A DNA stretch of 64,000 nt, from contig NC_057924.1 in assembly GCF_018873765.1 (NCBI RefSeq), forward strand, positions 12,921,001 through 12,985,000. Direction: 5' to 3'. A program made the translations under genes and the position numbers. This document shows positions 24,768 through 37,529 of the stretch, piece after piece (the stretch's first letter is position 1; every line of letters starts with the position of its first letter). The DNA is from Telopea speciosissima (taxonomy: Eukaryota; Streptophyta; Magnoliopsida; Proteales; Proteaceae). The notes under the pieces were generated by a model. That model searched no databases, was not told the origin of the DNA, and saw only the letters and a program-made list of their open reading frames with translations.

Positions 24768-26829
24768 ATGGAGGGGAAGTCCAAGGAAACCGAGCATGTG
24801 GAGGATGAAGAAGAATATGTTTTGCTTGATCTTGATGATGTGGCTTCCCAAGTTGACATCCCACCAAATGCGCCATATGTTCTCTCAGTGTGTTAATTTC
24901 TTTTGAAATATACCTAGTTCTGTAAAATATAATAGACTATAATTGTGATTTTGCAATTGTCTGGAATCTGAGGTCATTATTTATTTGTATCTTGAACACA
25001 TCTTCTTGATTTCTTAAAAAATAATTGTTGTTCTTAGTATGATGGCTTACACTTGGTTTTGGTGGAAACATTAATTGTTGGTTATTTACTTAGTGTTTGC
25101 CATCATAATCCAACCATACTTGCAATCAATTCTAAATATATTCTAATTTTTTATATGCAACATTTAGCTTGTGTAGTTGGGGGGAGGGGGGGGGGAGAAG
25201 GAGTGAGAAAAGCATATCTTGGAAAATATGATATATTCAGTGATTCAGGTACATGTATCAAAGTGTCATTTATTTCTGTATTGTGTGTAAAATCTTCATA
25301 GTCTCGATTTATATGAAGGGTAAAACAGCGACCATTTAAAGTCTCCCTCAAATCATCCTTTAGTTGAAATCTTATCAGAGCTCATATCAAATCTTGGATA
25401 ATGTTGTTTCATATAATTGTCCTACCATTCTATATATCTATTCTATTGTTTGTTGGATTTAATGTGCATTTCGTTCATGTAGGGCTTGGACACACTGAAT
25501 CCGGTGCTGATTATAGGTGACAAACTGAAGCTGGTGAGTTTATGGTGTGCATAATGTGTGTTCACTTTTAAGATTTGGTCCATAGTCTTTAGTCCTTTTG
25601 CTTTTGGCTACAGCTTTTCTGGATGGAAAGTCCCAAAGAGTTTGGCCAGGCCTGGTAATTGGAAAACTGAGGTGGTAGCCAAATATTATGACAGTAGTTT
25701 GCCATCTCAATGTATCTTATATGCAAGTTTCAGCCCAATAGGTCTTTCCATGTGGCAAAACTATGGCTTCATTTCTTGATAGTTGTTTTGTAGAATTGAA
25801 TCCTTTCCCAGGATCATTTGCTTTGCTTTGTGTGAATTCCTTGTGTGGTCTAGTTTTGCTCTTTTCCTCCTTGCCTCATTTGTTGCCTTGATGAGCCCCA
25901 AAGTGGGGCCCTAAAAAAAGTTTATGTTTGAAAGTTTAAGTTTGTTTCTTCACTTGACTTATTTGAGAACTCCTTCCTTTTTTCTTTTCTTTTCTTTTTT
26001 AAATTGCTCATGCACAAACAAATGGAAAAATAAAGAAGAAAGAAAGTTTAAGTATTTGCCTCATTAGGATGTTCAATTCTTTCTTGAGAGCCCTTCTATC
26101 CATGTTATAAACTCATACCTATTTGATATGATCATTACATGCATTCATTTAGTAATGAGATTTTTAAACCCTATATCAAGATTTCGGAAGATGGAGTGCA
26201 TGAAAACTTGCATGGAAGAAAGTTTCTGGTGACTTGATACTTGATTTATTTTTCTTATTACAACTTGATGCCATCGCTAACTCATAAACCAACTAATAAA
26301 CAAAAAGCCCATTGATTTATTCTTGATTTTGTGACAGATAGGAGAATATGAAGAAACAATTGGCACATGCTATGTTTTCTCGGAAACTGGTTGGTAAACA
26401 TTCCCTTCCAATCTATGAAGTACTTGCATGTTTAAAAGAAATGCAGTTCTTGGATAGCTTGGAAATTTTATTGTTTGCTTAATATCTGAAAATGATCCTG
26501 CTTAAAGTTGATAGATCTCAAACTCATCAATTTAAATTTTTTGTCTCATCCCCGTCCCCTCTCTTTTTTCTTATATTTTGTTGCATGTAAATTTGATGGT
26601 ATGATACACAAGTGAACTTCTCATGGCAGATGCTGCTCCTGTGGTTCATGAGGAGACGGGAGCATCTGAAGCAAACCTTTTCATGGGAAAATGCATTGAA
26701 GATTCAAATCAAGCTCCAACTAAAGAAGTCAAGCCAGTTGCAAGTCTTCAAAAGATTATCAAGTTTAGATTGTCACCTGAAGTTGACACTTCAGCATCAG
26801 CAGTCGAATCGACAGATTTCAATTTGTAA
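24768..26829 (+). CDS. TFIIIC tau55-type subunit (general transcription factor 3C polypeptide 6-like)
   Basis: Four exons join in phase: 24768-24887, 25483-25533, 26338-26389 and 26630-26829, giving 140 aa. The conserved core is DEEEYVLLDLDDV, then IPPNAPYVLS / GLDTLNPVLIIGDKLKL / IGEYEETIGTCYVFSE across the first three exons, as in the TFIIIC_sub6 family. TFIIIC binds the A and B boxes of tRNA genes and recruits TFIIIB for RNA polymerase III transcription; this small subunit is a nuclear structural part. The exon 3 donor is placed at ACTG/GTTGG, because using the next GT creates an immediate stop. TTGTGTAG at 24756-24763 just before the start codon suggests an intron in the 5' UTR. The acidic and serine-rich C-terminus is poorly conserved in the family. 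No frame damage is seen. Confidence 0.88.
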
Positions 26830-27389
26830 ATTCATGTGGCATCTCATGTCAAATGTCTTTTCAGTTCATGTAAACAGATACAATCATATGCTAACAGCTT
26901 TCTAAAACATTGTGTGCCTTGGTCTGAGGTGGTTTCCCGTTTTATCAAATTGTTGTCTTAAGTGTAAATGGTAGCTAACACCTTTTTTTTTTAGGGGTGG
27001 GGGATTAATATACAGACCCTCCCCCCTCTACAACCATTCTATGTGAGGCAAGATAAGGACTCATGAAGTGGTTTTTTCATGGCCCAAAGGGAACTGTATT
27101 GCTCTGAGAAGTCCTTGCTTGATTCCCCTGCTTTCGGCTTCTTATGCAGTTCTTGTATACCCACAATCCATGATAGCTGAAGTAACAATACTATGGCTAA
27201 CAATGACAGAAGCACACCCAGCCTCCTATAATTTGGGTATTGAAGCTGCCATCGGTTATGATGATTGGATGATTAAACTTAGGAAACATTGAGTTTTGTA
27301 AAACTGATGGAACTGAGATGGGTGCATCTATGTCCTGGTCACAAGATACTCTTGATTGGTTATTGTAAACATTGAGCTCCATTGTCCTC

Positions 27390-29040
27390 TAGAGATGTTA
27401 TGAATGGATTCTGCTTGGGTTCAGCTTTTCATTATAAAATATTCTTCTATTTTGAGCACGCCATATGCAATAAGTGGTTATGGATGCAACAGTTAGAAGA
27501 AAGTCTCTACAATTAGCATTCAATGCTCTGTTCTAGATCAAGACATCCTGCTGCCCAAATCCTTTCTGAGAAATTAGAGGAAATGAAAAGGTGCTGATCA
27601 ATCTTGGCTTTATTGTGACAGAATGCACAGACCATCCAAACTGAAATATTTAAACAATCCGTCCTTTGTAGAAAGAGCCCAATTTAACACTTTAAAAGGA
27701 ATAGTTTAAATGATTCCACAGTTCTTGCCACAGCTTAGATGACTGATCCCTGTCCCCATAAAAGTCTTTATCCCTTGAGAGATGGAGAGCTGCAACTTTC
27801 GATGAAAAAACCCATCTTAGAAAGCGGTGTAAACCATTGATCATGGCAAGGTGTTCTGCTGAGAGGGATTTTTATGATTTTCTGCACTGTTAAATGGAAT
27901 AAGAGAATTTAGAAATCCTAAATTCTCTGTCAACGATTAACTCTCCTATCTTGGAAAAAAAAAAGGGGGGGGGGGGGGTTGGTTCAGCCCTGTCCTGGTA
28001 GGCAATCTAAACCTTTCAAGATATGGAATCCAAGGGTCTGTCCATACTCCATATGTTAACTCTGTTCCCATTTCCACCCTGAGACAGATCATATGTTGAA
28101 GGTCTTTTTCAATCAAAGAAAAGATATTCCATATCATCTGCGAAATTGTAATTCTTGAAATATCTGGCTTTCAACACTTGAGCCAATAGTTTTGACGGGT
28201 TGTTAACCAATCTCCATCCCAACTTGAGTAATAGAGCTTTATTGTGAATCTGGCTCTGTCGGAATCGTAGTCTTTCTAAACTTTTAGGTTTGCAGATTGA
28301 GAACCATGACTTAAGGTGAACCTTTTTCTTCTGATACTGGCTTGTAAAGTATCTAGTTGTTTGCAAATCTTCTGAGGGAAAGCAAAGCTGGACATTTGCT
28401 AAGTAGGTATGAACCCTCGTACAGTAGTACTGACTTAACAAGTACTGTCCTACCTGCTTGTGAGAGCCATCAAATTTCGTCCCCGTCCTTGCAACAATGG
28501 TATTGATGGCCTCAAATTTTGATCTAGGGATGAAAAGATCAGTCCCTAGATATTTTGAGTTTACTCAGGTTTCCCATTTGTAAAATATAACAAAATTTCC
28601 TCCTCAGTTGATCCAGGACATTTCTTCTGGAATGAATCCCGCTCATTGCCAGGTTGACCTGTGAGGTCTTGAAACAGATGCAAATTGATTTAATAGTGAT
28701 AACATCCTCTTCTTTTGTTCGACAAAACACTAGGTATTGGCGGCTAAGAAAACATAGTATACTTATGGAGCTGTTCTTGCATTCTTGATTCCCTTGAACA
28801 TATTTAAATCCCTATATACCTGAAGAAGTCTGGAGAGGCATTCCGTGGCAGTGATGAAGATGAAGGGGCTGAATGGAAATCCTTGCTTAATACCTCTGGA
28901 AGGGACACTGGAATCAAAACTGCTGTCATTCAGTTTAGCATATGAGCAAGATTGATCATTGAATGCATGTACTGTTTTTCGGAGCAGGAAAATTCTGTAC
29001 TGGTAGTTTTTTCATTAAAGCCAGACTCCATTTAAAAGAG
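27390..29040 (-). mobile_element. 5'-truncated LINE (L1-type) ORF2 remnant
   Basis: Read on the minus strand, the fragment shows the end of a reverse transcriptase (GIKQGFPFSPFIF near 28900, matching the RQGxPLSPxLF motif). Next comes the LxKxGWRLxxNPxSLxAxVLKAxYF segment near 28150-28260, and then a zinc-knuckle-like CAFC....H region near 27620. These blocks appear in the order found in plant L1-type ORF2. The frame is broken many times, and the expected FADD catalytic block is not intact. Upstream RT and endonuclease are missing, as expected for 5' truncation. A 14-base G run after 10 A interrupts it at 27955-27978. Confidence 0.8.
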
Positions 29041-30055
29041 GTGGGTGCATGCCAATCTCAGTAATTTCTTACTTTGCTACCAAAATAAAATATAGTAATT
29101 TATGTGTCTGAGGAGACACAAAAATGTTAATGCCTGAACTATCACAACTTAACACGAATTACTGATCCTGACTGTTTGATTACTGACTCGCAACATAGAG
29201 GTGGAGTAACATAGGCCGACCATCAAGTTGATTTTTGAATGATCCTAACCTTCTATTGATGTCCTCAACTGTACATGTACAAATGTGTGTTCATGTCCTA
29301 GCCCTGGGTGAGAAGTTAGTACACACATCTGAACAGGATGCCAAACTTGGCCGCTTAACACCGACCTGAGGCAAAACCTAGCACATGTCCTGTGCTTCAA
29401 CCACATCCATCAGATACTGCTCTTAATCATCTAACTGGTTTTGGGATAGGAAACCTCCAAATGCAGAGCCCTTGTTTTTGAAGATTCCTGCACTTCCAAA
29501 AACAGATACAGGATCCAAGCTCATTCTTGAAAAGCCAATGACTACACACATCTATCAGGATCATATGTATAACACGTGTTGAGCATATTTTTTTATCAGT
29601 GTGTCTAAAAACTAACAGGCTCCATGAAATGAATCCTCACTAAGAAGGGCAACTCATCCCTAGGTAGTCAGTAAAAACCAAATGAAGAATTACACTAGGC
29701 TAAGAAAGATGCATCTATTTTTTTTTTTTTTTAATGAATTATGATGGAATACATTCATAGCAGTTGCTAAGAACAGAAAGGGGAGGAAATCAAAACAAGA
29801 AGACAATTTTTTTTTCATCAATAGTGCATGAAAAACTCCGTGAAATTTCCTCTGCTTTTACTCATGCTGATTTGTAATTTCTTAGCGGCATCATTCAGTT
29901 TGTACATCAGTTAAAAATGTTCAATGCTATCTAAGAATATTGTCTGTACACAAGCCCATTGTTATCTGTCCGTTCTCTCAAGTTTTATGTCTATAGCTAC
30001 CATGCCAAGAGCAGTCGCATTCAAAATGGAGAATTTATTATGGAATGCCACTTCT
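29040..30055. other. Non-coding DNA between LINE remnant and SDP6 pseudogene
   Basis: No gene or clear repeat is seen, apart from a T-run at about 29719-29733. Confidence 0.5.
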
Positions 30056-31206
30056 GAAAACGAAGAGGAAGGCTTCATCATCCTGGTACCCTCGGTTGTC
30101 GGTTCTGCTGCTGTTTGTCGATCCATGCTCAGCTGCAAGTATCACAATGACTCGTGGGACGCCTGCGTGGCTGCCTTGGCATCAAGAAAGGCAAGCCTTG
30201 TCCTCCTCGCAATGAATTGCAATTGCAGTTTCACAGTACTCATTCCTGGCACAGTAGGCCACTTCTGCCTCGAGGTAAGGGTAGGCATGAGCAAATCTAT
30301 TTCCCAGATTTTCCTCATGCAATTGTAGGACTATTAGAGAAATGGCATGGAAAGTGCATGAATACAGGTGGGTGCAAAAACTTATGAAATATTTTAGAAC
30401 CCCGAAAATGAAAGACATTCTGCATAAAAGATAAAGTGGGGGAACCGTCCACACCATTCTTTCAATTTTTTTGTCCGTCAGATCAAGTAAAAGAATGTCG
30501 TAAACTTAGCTTCCAACAGCAAGGCATTTAGCTTAACCCATATGAAGGGTGAAAATATCATACCATACTGATTTTTCACCCCCACCCCCACCCAAAAAAA
30601 AACCATATCAAAGTGTTAAAACTTACTTCTGAGTAAGAGTGTGATGATCTACCGATGGTATCTATAGGGTTCTCCCTTTACTACCATACCAAAAATCAGA
30701 CATTAAATCCTTTACCTGAAGGATCACATGCTTCTGTATGGTGAAAATTTGAGAGGAAAAGAAAAGGATATGGAAAAGGTCAACAGAAGTCTTAGGATGA
30801 GATGGTTCCAATTTGGTTAATCTATGAGCTTGAACACTGAGAACTATGCAGGGTGAAACATCAGCAACTGCCACTACCCCTTGTGAGTTTTGTGGCATCA
30901 TGCAATCTCCAGTAGGTCTATTTCACTTCTTGACAATCATCTCAGTTAGTAAACTCGAACCAAAATATATATTCATCAATTGAAAAAGTAGTTGAATGAG
31001 TGCATGAATGCCAGAGTAATCTGGACTCTCTTTGTACAAGACAAACAGTCATCATTATCCAACTTCCTTTATTACATAAGTGAACATGCCATTTTTTTCA
31101 TTTATTCAGTTGATTAGAATGCAGAGATCTAAACAGAAAATTTTGAGCAAAGTCCAAGGTATTGCTACTAACTTGCACAATAGAGGTGCTTGGCAGTTTC
31201 AGCACT

Positions 31207-31810
31207 TGATGTAGACAAGTACTACAACAAACAATACTTGTGTAAGACTACGAAGAACCAGACACACACTTAGGCCCATGGTTCTTCAACAAGCTTTTGT
31301 GTCAGGGTAGCCCATTGAGCTGGGTGTTAGCTGGTTCACCCAAAACCAGAAATCGTGGGGCATACTTTGTAGTTTCTAATTTCTGTTTTTAAGTGATACT
31401 AATTAGATATTAGGACATCTTTCCTCTTATTTATATTTCTTGCTTCACACATCCCCTACACTATGTATGGGACTCTTTTTAGTTTGTTTCCTTATTTTTC
31501 ATTTATTGCTAACAGCACTCTAGAGCTCAACCCACAATTTTATGATGAAAAGAGAACTGGTTTTATGCCATTGTGCTGTGAGATACAATTGATAGTGGTG
31601 AGAAGCCTAGGGTTAGTGAGAAACTTAGGTTGAGACTTGAGAGGCCTTGGTCATATCCCCCTTCTTTTTCCCTCTTTCTTCTCTACCTCTACAGTTTCTA
31701 TTTTATTAACCTGCAACAACCATCACTTTGAGATACTGAGACCATCTTTTGTTCTTTATTATTGCTGCTGACAATAATAGAAGATTGATTTCCATCATGC
31801 GGCATCTCAC
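31207..31810 (+). mobile_element. LTR related to the TRIM family (TGATGTAG start)
   Basis: It begins TGATGTAGACAAG, like the TRIM LTR at 12837. It later shares the GTGGTGAGAAGCC/GTGAGAAAC block and the CCCCCTTCTTTTTCC block with the LTR at 51652-52249. No gag-pol frame follows. The 3' border is not determined; related sequence may continue toward 32500. It interrupts the SDP6 pseudogene. Confidence 0.55.
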
Positions 31811-34780
31811 TTTTGGAGATTTTCTGGCAGAAACTTCAGGCCACGATATCTCTTCATCTGTCCATCAGTTGAAGGCTTCCTTCTGGTATGCTGTTGAGCA
31901 TCTTCCACCCCCCCCCCCTCGACAGTGATTTCAGATCCATCCATTGGCTAGAAATCCCTGTGGCTGTAAGTTTCTAAAACTGTGCTTGAGTTTCTATTTT
32001 GATCAAAAGTCATTACTTGCAATCCAGCCATCACCTGAGCCTGTTCTTTTGAAGTATTTAAAAGACCCTTCCACACTACCTGCGGCAGTTGTTTGAGTCC
32101 CATCAGAGGTGGCTGTCGGCTGTTACTGTTGGTTGATCCATAGTTGCTATTTTGGGAGTGGTTCTGTAATTTCAGTTCTAGTCATCAATTGTAATGGACA
32201 TTTTACAGGATTCATATTATGATTATTATCTACTGTTGATGTCATTTGACAGTGTTCAACCTAAGGTTCAAGGGTTATTCATAGTTTCTAATAGGGCAGC
32301 AAACTGCCATTCACAGTGACTCTACTCTAGTGTCAATTCAGTCCTTGGAATGTAACGAAACTTTGTGGCTTAATACCAGTGTCGACCCCCATACTGTTGC
32401 CCTAATTCTTAGGCCTATTACAACCCTGTTGTTGCTGTTACATAAGGGTTTCACTTGCTGTACAGTACCTATTGGTACTGTTATTGGGTTGGGTGTTTAC
32501 TTGCAGCTTAGTGAACCTAGCCCCATCAGTACTAAATGTTTAAAACCACAAAAGTGAGGGCTCCCCATCATAAGCCCCCAGCAGCAGGTCCACTGTAACA
32601 TAGCCATTGATGGGCTTCAATTTCCCTTGCTTGATGGCAGCATTAATTACATCTTCTGCCATGCTGAAAGTCAAGATTACACGAAACCGATTTATTTTGG
32701 AACACAAAACTAACTTGTTAAGGATTTTAGTTTCAGACATGACAAAGTGTCCATTTCTTGATATGCCTATAAACATACATGTTATTAAATAGCAGAAATT
32801 GGATTATCCCTGGAACTCACAGTTAAGTTGGAGCATTAGAGTGTTCTTATCCCTGTTCTGAATTTATTTGGCCTCAAATATTCCATGATCGAAGAATGTC
32901 AACTCAAATGGCTCTCCAACTTGCTTTAGAAAATAATCATTTACAGGTTAGGACTGAATTATGTTTTAGGGAACCACCTGAGTGGTTCATAGATGGGTGA
33001 ACCACCAAGCTGGTGGAGATTGTCCCGTTCTGCTGGAAAGTGCACGGCCGAGCGGTTGTGGTTGCGGAGGTTGTTTGAAGACTATAGCTGTGTTGCAAAG
33101 CTCAGAACTTGCAAGCATAATGATGAGTCCTTCATGACGGATAATGTTGTATTTTGAAGGATATTGGGGATCTAAATGCTGGAAGCAATTCGATTTTGTG
33201 ACTTTTGGACATTGTTGAGAATGGGATGTTTCACTCTCAACATGGCCACCACTGTAATTGTTGCTGGCGAGCTTGGGGTCACAGTGAAGAACAAGTAGGC
33301 TTGGAAAAAAATATTACTCCCAATTCCCCCTTTTTTTAAATTTGAAACAAGCAATCTATTTCTTGAATAGGTCTGGTCTAGGAGATGGATGGAAATAACT
33401 GTTGGCAAATAAGTTTATTGTAAGCCAATAATGATACTTATGATTAGAACTCAGAGATAAGTATTCTTTGTATTGGTAAATTTCAGATCGAACTTTACCA
33501 AAACCACTGGTGATTCTACCCCCTACCCCCTACATATTCTGGAAGAAATTCAAAGTGCTCCTTCTTACCTCTTCCCAGGACCCAAGTATTGATGTCCCTC
33601 CATGCATACAAATACAATCTTATTAGGAAGATTTAATTGACATAGAAGAAGGAAACACACAAGGTGCAATCCATTTATTTTAAGTAAATTATTCTTTGAA
33701 GTTATGGATGTTAAACCCAAAACTAACATTTTGGTATTTTTCAGGACATGAACAACTAGATTATGAAAATGAGTAGACAGATGCACTAACAATTATGGTT
33801 TTAAGTTCTTGAGATTTTAGATAATTGACATAATCCTTTGGAAATCAATTTGAACCAAGGTTTAAACACATAATTATTATACAAGTCAAAAGTTAATACC
33901 TGTCAGATTGTCTCGAATGTGGGCACCACTAGTTCTCATCCTTATAGAGAAACAGAGTACTTCAGCATGGTTAAGAACTGCAGCACCAGCAAGTGCAGCA
34001 GTGCAACTGTGCAAGCTAATCCAATATTTAGATGTGAATCATCCATTTAAACAACCGCACCTCTAAATTTCCATCCATGACATTCTTTTGTAACAGTGGT
34101 GAAAACATCGGTTACCTTTTGAGCTGTATACTATCATGATAGTCACAATATCCCAGACCCAGCAACCAGATTATAAACTTCCAAACCTATCCAGTAGTAC
34201 ACTGCTTCAAACCAACTAAAACCTGGTGTCATAGTTGGTAGATCACTGTGAACATGTGGAGCATTTTGCGTAACACAATTGCAAGCTCTTCAAGTGCATA
34301 GAACATCCATTTCTACTGACCATAATCCAGATTAAACACAACCTATTTCCAGATAACATACTCCTGCAATAGTAGACAGAGCAGAGATCATGTACTAGTG
34401 CCATATGGAAGATAAGAAAATAAAATTGAGAATTTGAGATATAATACTTGGTTTTCTAATAATACAAACTACTATATTATCATTTGCAGAATTACATCAT
34501 TCAAGTCATGCCCCTATCCAAGGAAAAGAAAAGTGACAGAAGAAACAAGAATAAAAATAAGTTGCATTTTTTTCTCCGGCACTCAAATTGCATGCTTGTT
34601 CATGAAAAAAGCACAGGGGAATTATAAGATTTCTTTCCTCCTATTCTTTCTCATTGTTATGCTGCTTAGTAGATCTTTAGTACAGAATAAAGAACTAACA
34701 TATAATACAAGTTAGGATTGAAACACATGAAAGTTTAAAATAATAACCAAAGTCAACAATTACAAAGAAATATAAAAGAG

Positions 34781-34826
34781 CGTCCCACTGCATGAGGCTC
34801 CCGCTACTGCAGGGTCTGGGAGGGGT
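34781..34826 (-). mobile_element. Au-like SINE 3' fragment
   Basis: The reverse complement shows the family tail: CCCAGACCCTGCAGTAGCGG, then GAGCCTCATGCAGTGGGACGC. The tRNA-like head is missing. Confidence 0.75.
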
Positions 34827-35014
34827 AAATGCACGAGAATTCAAAAAGCAATTGATCTTTATTAAACATTACAGTAGCATGTATCCGAGAATACTATGAT
34901 TGTCCAAAAAGCACTGAAGCTATCATAGGGAATTTTGCATGGTCATTTGCTTATGTGGTAGCCAAGAGGACAGCAGATTATAGCAACTTAGGAGCTATTC
35001 CCAGCCCAGCCCAG

Positions 35015-35053
35015 CCCCCCCCCCCCCCCTCCCTTCAAAAAAAAAAAAAAAAA
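35015..35053. repeat. C15 and A17 homopolymers
   Basis: A run of 15 C and a run of 17 A are separated by TCCCTTC. Confidence 0.9.
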
Positions 35054-35519
35054 GGAAAAAGAAGAGTAATGCACTCCACATTTCAGGTTATTGAGTGGTG
35101 GAAGGGGAAGGATATAACTGGGTCCTAGCTTGGAGACTGTAGCAATAAGAAGTGAAATTTAATCAAGTCAAAATCAATGTTTTTGCCATCTTGAGTGATT
35201 TCTGGTGCAGAAAACAGATCCACTTCCTGTCTTAGTGTCTTCTGAGGTGATGAAAGTCAATTAAGGTAGAGGCAATTTCAAAACCTACATTAATTCCAGT
35301 AGCATTCACTGAGGCCTAAATGAATGAATAACCAGAAACAAATGGGAAAATAAAGCATTGACTATACCTCCATGAAGTAGCTTCGTTGATCTTGACGATG
35401 TGCCCGATGAGAAATCCTCTCTTTCCACAAGCCCAACATGCAGTCCTCTGGTAGCAGCATCAAGTGCAGCTCGTGAACCAGAAGACTCACCTCCAGTCAC
35501 CAGTAGATCAAAAGGCTAG

Positions 35520-36640
35520 TCTAAGCTACTTCCAGACAGCTTTTCTAGGCTTGAAACAGTTCCATTCCTCTTTCCTCACTATGATTTTCTCCTTTGCCAA
35601 TTCAACCCCAAATTTCTCTCTATCTGACACTTTTCCATCATAAAATCCTTGTTTTTATTGCAAATACTGCAGCTACAGATTCAAATATGATCCAACGCTT
35701 GGATGCTCAGAACGAAAACTTTCCAGTTAAAAGCCTAAACCGATAATGATCTTAGCACATTTGTTAAAGTACACATTTAAAAATTGATGAAACATAAGAA
35801 AGGAGACCACGATCTGATCACCGAGATGAAAAAGTAAATTATTTCAACCAGGAAACAACATTGTTTATCCATTTAGCCCGATATTCATGAAAAATAAACT
35901 GGATTAAAATGAATTTCGCTTCAATCCTCACAATTATGTCACTGATGCAGGAGAAGAATCTCTGCTACAGAAAATGGAAAAAAAAAAAAAAAAAAATTTG
36001 CGTCTATTTTCCTTTGAAATTGATTGCTTGTACTACCTTGTAGCACTGAAACCGAAGAACAACGAAAACCTAGAAACATGTGAACGGGAATAGAAAACCA
36101 CTTCGAAACCAAATCGAGCCGATCTTGAAATCAGAGACAATCGAGCTATATATATATGGTTTTGATGGTGAAGGTGTACGGAAAAGTAGTTCAGTAGAAG
36201 AAGTAGAAAAGATAAAGAAACAGAAAAAGACGAAACGCAGGAGATACGTATAGGATAAGACCGAGAGAGAGAGAGAGAGAAGGTGGTTCTCGTGTAGGGG
36301 ACTATTTATACGTTTCGTATTTTGCCAATTACGGAGATTTGAAGCTGTAACCTCCGTAAAAAATTGAAATGGATAGAGGAAGAGAGAGAGAGAGAGAGAG
36401 GGAACCTGAAACGGGAAATTGGGCGGTTTTCGTCATTATCTTCATTACGCGTGCCGTACATTTTTGGCGTTTGATCAATAAGTGCAGTTCATAATAACTT
36501 CAGGTAGTAACGGATAATCGATTATTACCGCGGGAAATCAATACAATACGGGTTTTGCTTTGAATTCGTTTCAGTATTATGCGCACCCTGCTTACCATGG
36601 TCTGGTTTTGCTTGCTTACTCTAACATGCGCCCATTGTAG
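35520..36640. other. Region upstream of the SDP6 pseudogene
   Basis: GA microsatellites at about 36264-36281 and 36380-36400, with nearby TATATATATGG and TATTTATA, look like a former plant promoter and leader for the minus-strand SDP6 copy. An A-run lies at about 35979-35996. No open gene is present. Confidence 0.4.
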
Positions 36641-36884
36641 TCAATTAGATACAAATAGGGATTCTCTCACAGTCACCGCTGACTCGCTGACTATCATTGC
36701 AATCGATGGGAGTCTCTGGGTAATAGTGTGTAAATCGATTTGGTTTTAGTTTATCGGTCCGGTTTTGGTTCAGTTCGAGATATAGTGAATTTAAATTAAA
36801 ATTGAACCAATTATTAATCGGTTTCAATTTGGCTTAATAGGTTCCCTTTACAGCCTCTTTCCACTAGAGTTGCAATCAACATTC

Positions 36885-36904
36885 CTCTCTCTCTCTCTCT
36901 CTCT
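36885..36904. repeat. CT microsatellite
   Basis: A perfect run of CT units. Confidence 0.9.
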
Positions 36905-36969
36905 CCTCTTGTCTCGAAGCTTCTTCCTAAATAAGAAATAACATAATATTTAGGGCAAGAGAATGGTAA

Positions 36970-37125
36970 TTGATCGTGTGACTCCAGTGCCAGCTCGGGG
37001 GCCAATGGGAGCATGCGCTCACAAGTACCATGGGGGCGGGATTTTTATCTTTCCATGGGGACGGGACAATCATTTTGCCCCCACTTGTGTCTAGACATGC
37101 AACCAGGTAGTGTTCTTTTCCCTTA
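36970..37125. mobile_element. MITE-like G/C-rich insertion
   Basis: The stretch is markedly G-rich against its surroundings (CATGGGGGCGGGA, CATGGGGACGGGA). It ends CAGGTAGTGTTCTTTTCCC, nearly the same end as at 45590-45610 (CAGGTAGTGTTGTCTTTCCC). This shared end suggests a dispersed small element. Exact borders are unclear. Confidence 0.4.
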
Positions 37126-37393
37126 ATATTTAATCAATTTACTTGTTTAATTGTTTAACCGGTTAATAGATTTGCAATCAACGGTTTATTGGTTAAAAAC
37201 AAAAACAAACCCATTATTTACTATTCGAGTTGATTCAGTTTAACATGATTGGTTTGGATTCAATTTAATGGTTCAGATTTAGAGTTTAAACCCTTTATGT
37301 CTGGGAAGAGTGAAGTACATTTCAAACCTCCACGATGATGATAAATTCCTCGATGTTTTCTTCACTCACATGAAAACAAAAACTTTGTATTAA

Positions 37394-37528
37394 AATCCTC
37401 TGCAATACCGGTGGGGCGGTGTTGCACATCAGGCGGCACAGCAGAGGTCATGTGTGCCATGTGTGCCACCTGGCTTCTGCTGTGCTGTCAAATGTTCATC
37501 GCCGCCCCGCCTGTACTGCAGAGGATCC
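37394..37528. mobile_element. Fold-back element (hairpin MITE)
   Basis: AATCCTCTGCA at 37394 pairs with TGCAGAGGAT at 37517-37526. The inner arms also pair: GGTGGGGCGG with CCGCCCCGCC, and GGCACAGCAGA with TCTGCTGTGC. The whole 135 bp forms one imperfect hairpin. It encodes nothing. Confidence 0.75.
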
Positions 37529-37529
37529 T

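Larger units (their letters stand above)
30060..35508 (-). pseudogene. SDP6: Decayed FAD-dependent glycerol-3-phosphate dehydrogenase gene
   Basis: Five blocks in gene order match plant SDP6, the inner mitochondrial membrane enzyme that oxidises glycerol-3-phosphate to DHAP and passes electrons to ubiquinone. Blocks: 35368-35508 (VTGGESSGSRAALDAATRG, EREDFSSGTSSRSTKL), 34116-34363 (VFNLDYGQ, WFEAVYYWIGLEVYNLVAG), 33900-34016 (CTAALAGAAVLNHAEV), 32545-32663 (MAEDVINAAIKQGKL) and about 30060-30385 (FAHAYPYLEAEVAYCARNEY). GT/AG borders survive at several block ends, so it is a genomic rather than processed copy. It is dead. The FAD GxGxxG motif reads GGESSG, block 34116-34363 has stops and a shift, and the last block switches among three frames. 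An LTR element and a SINE fragment lie within its introns. Central exons are not found. Confidence 0.85.

Noticed and set aside
29924..30328. 134-codon plus-strand ORF
   Set aside because: It lies antisense over the last SDP6 block, whose minus-strand reading clearly matches the enzyme.
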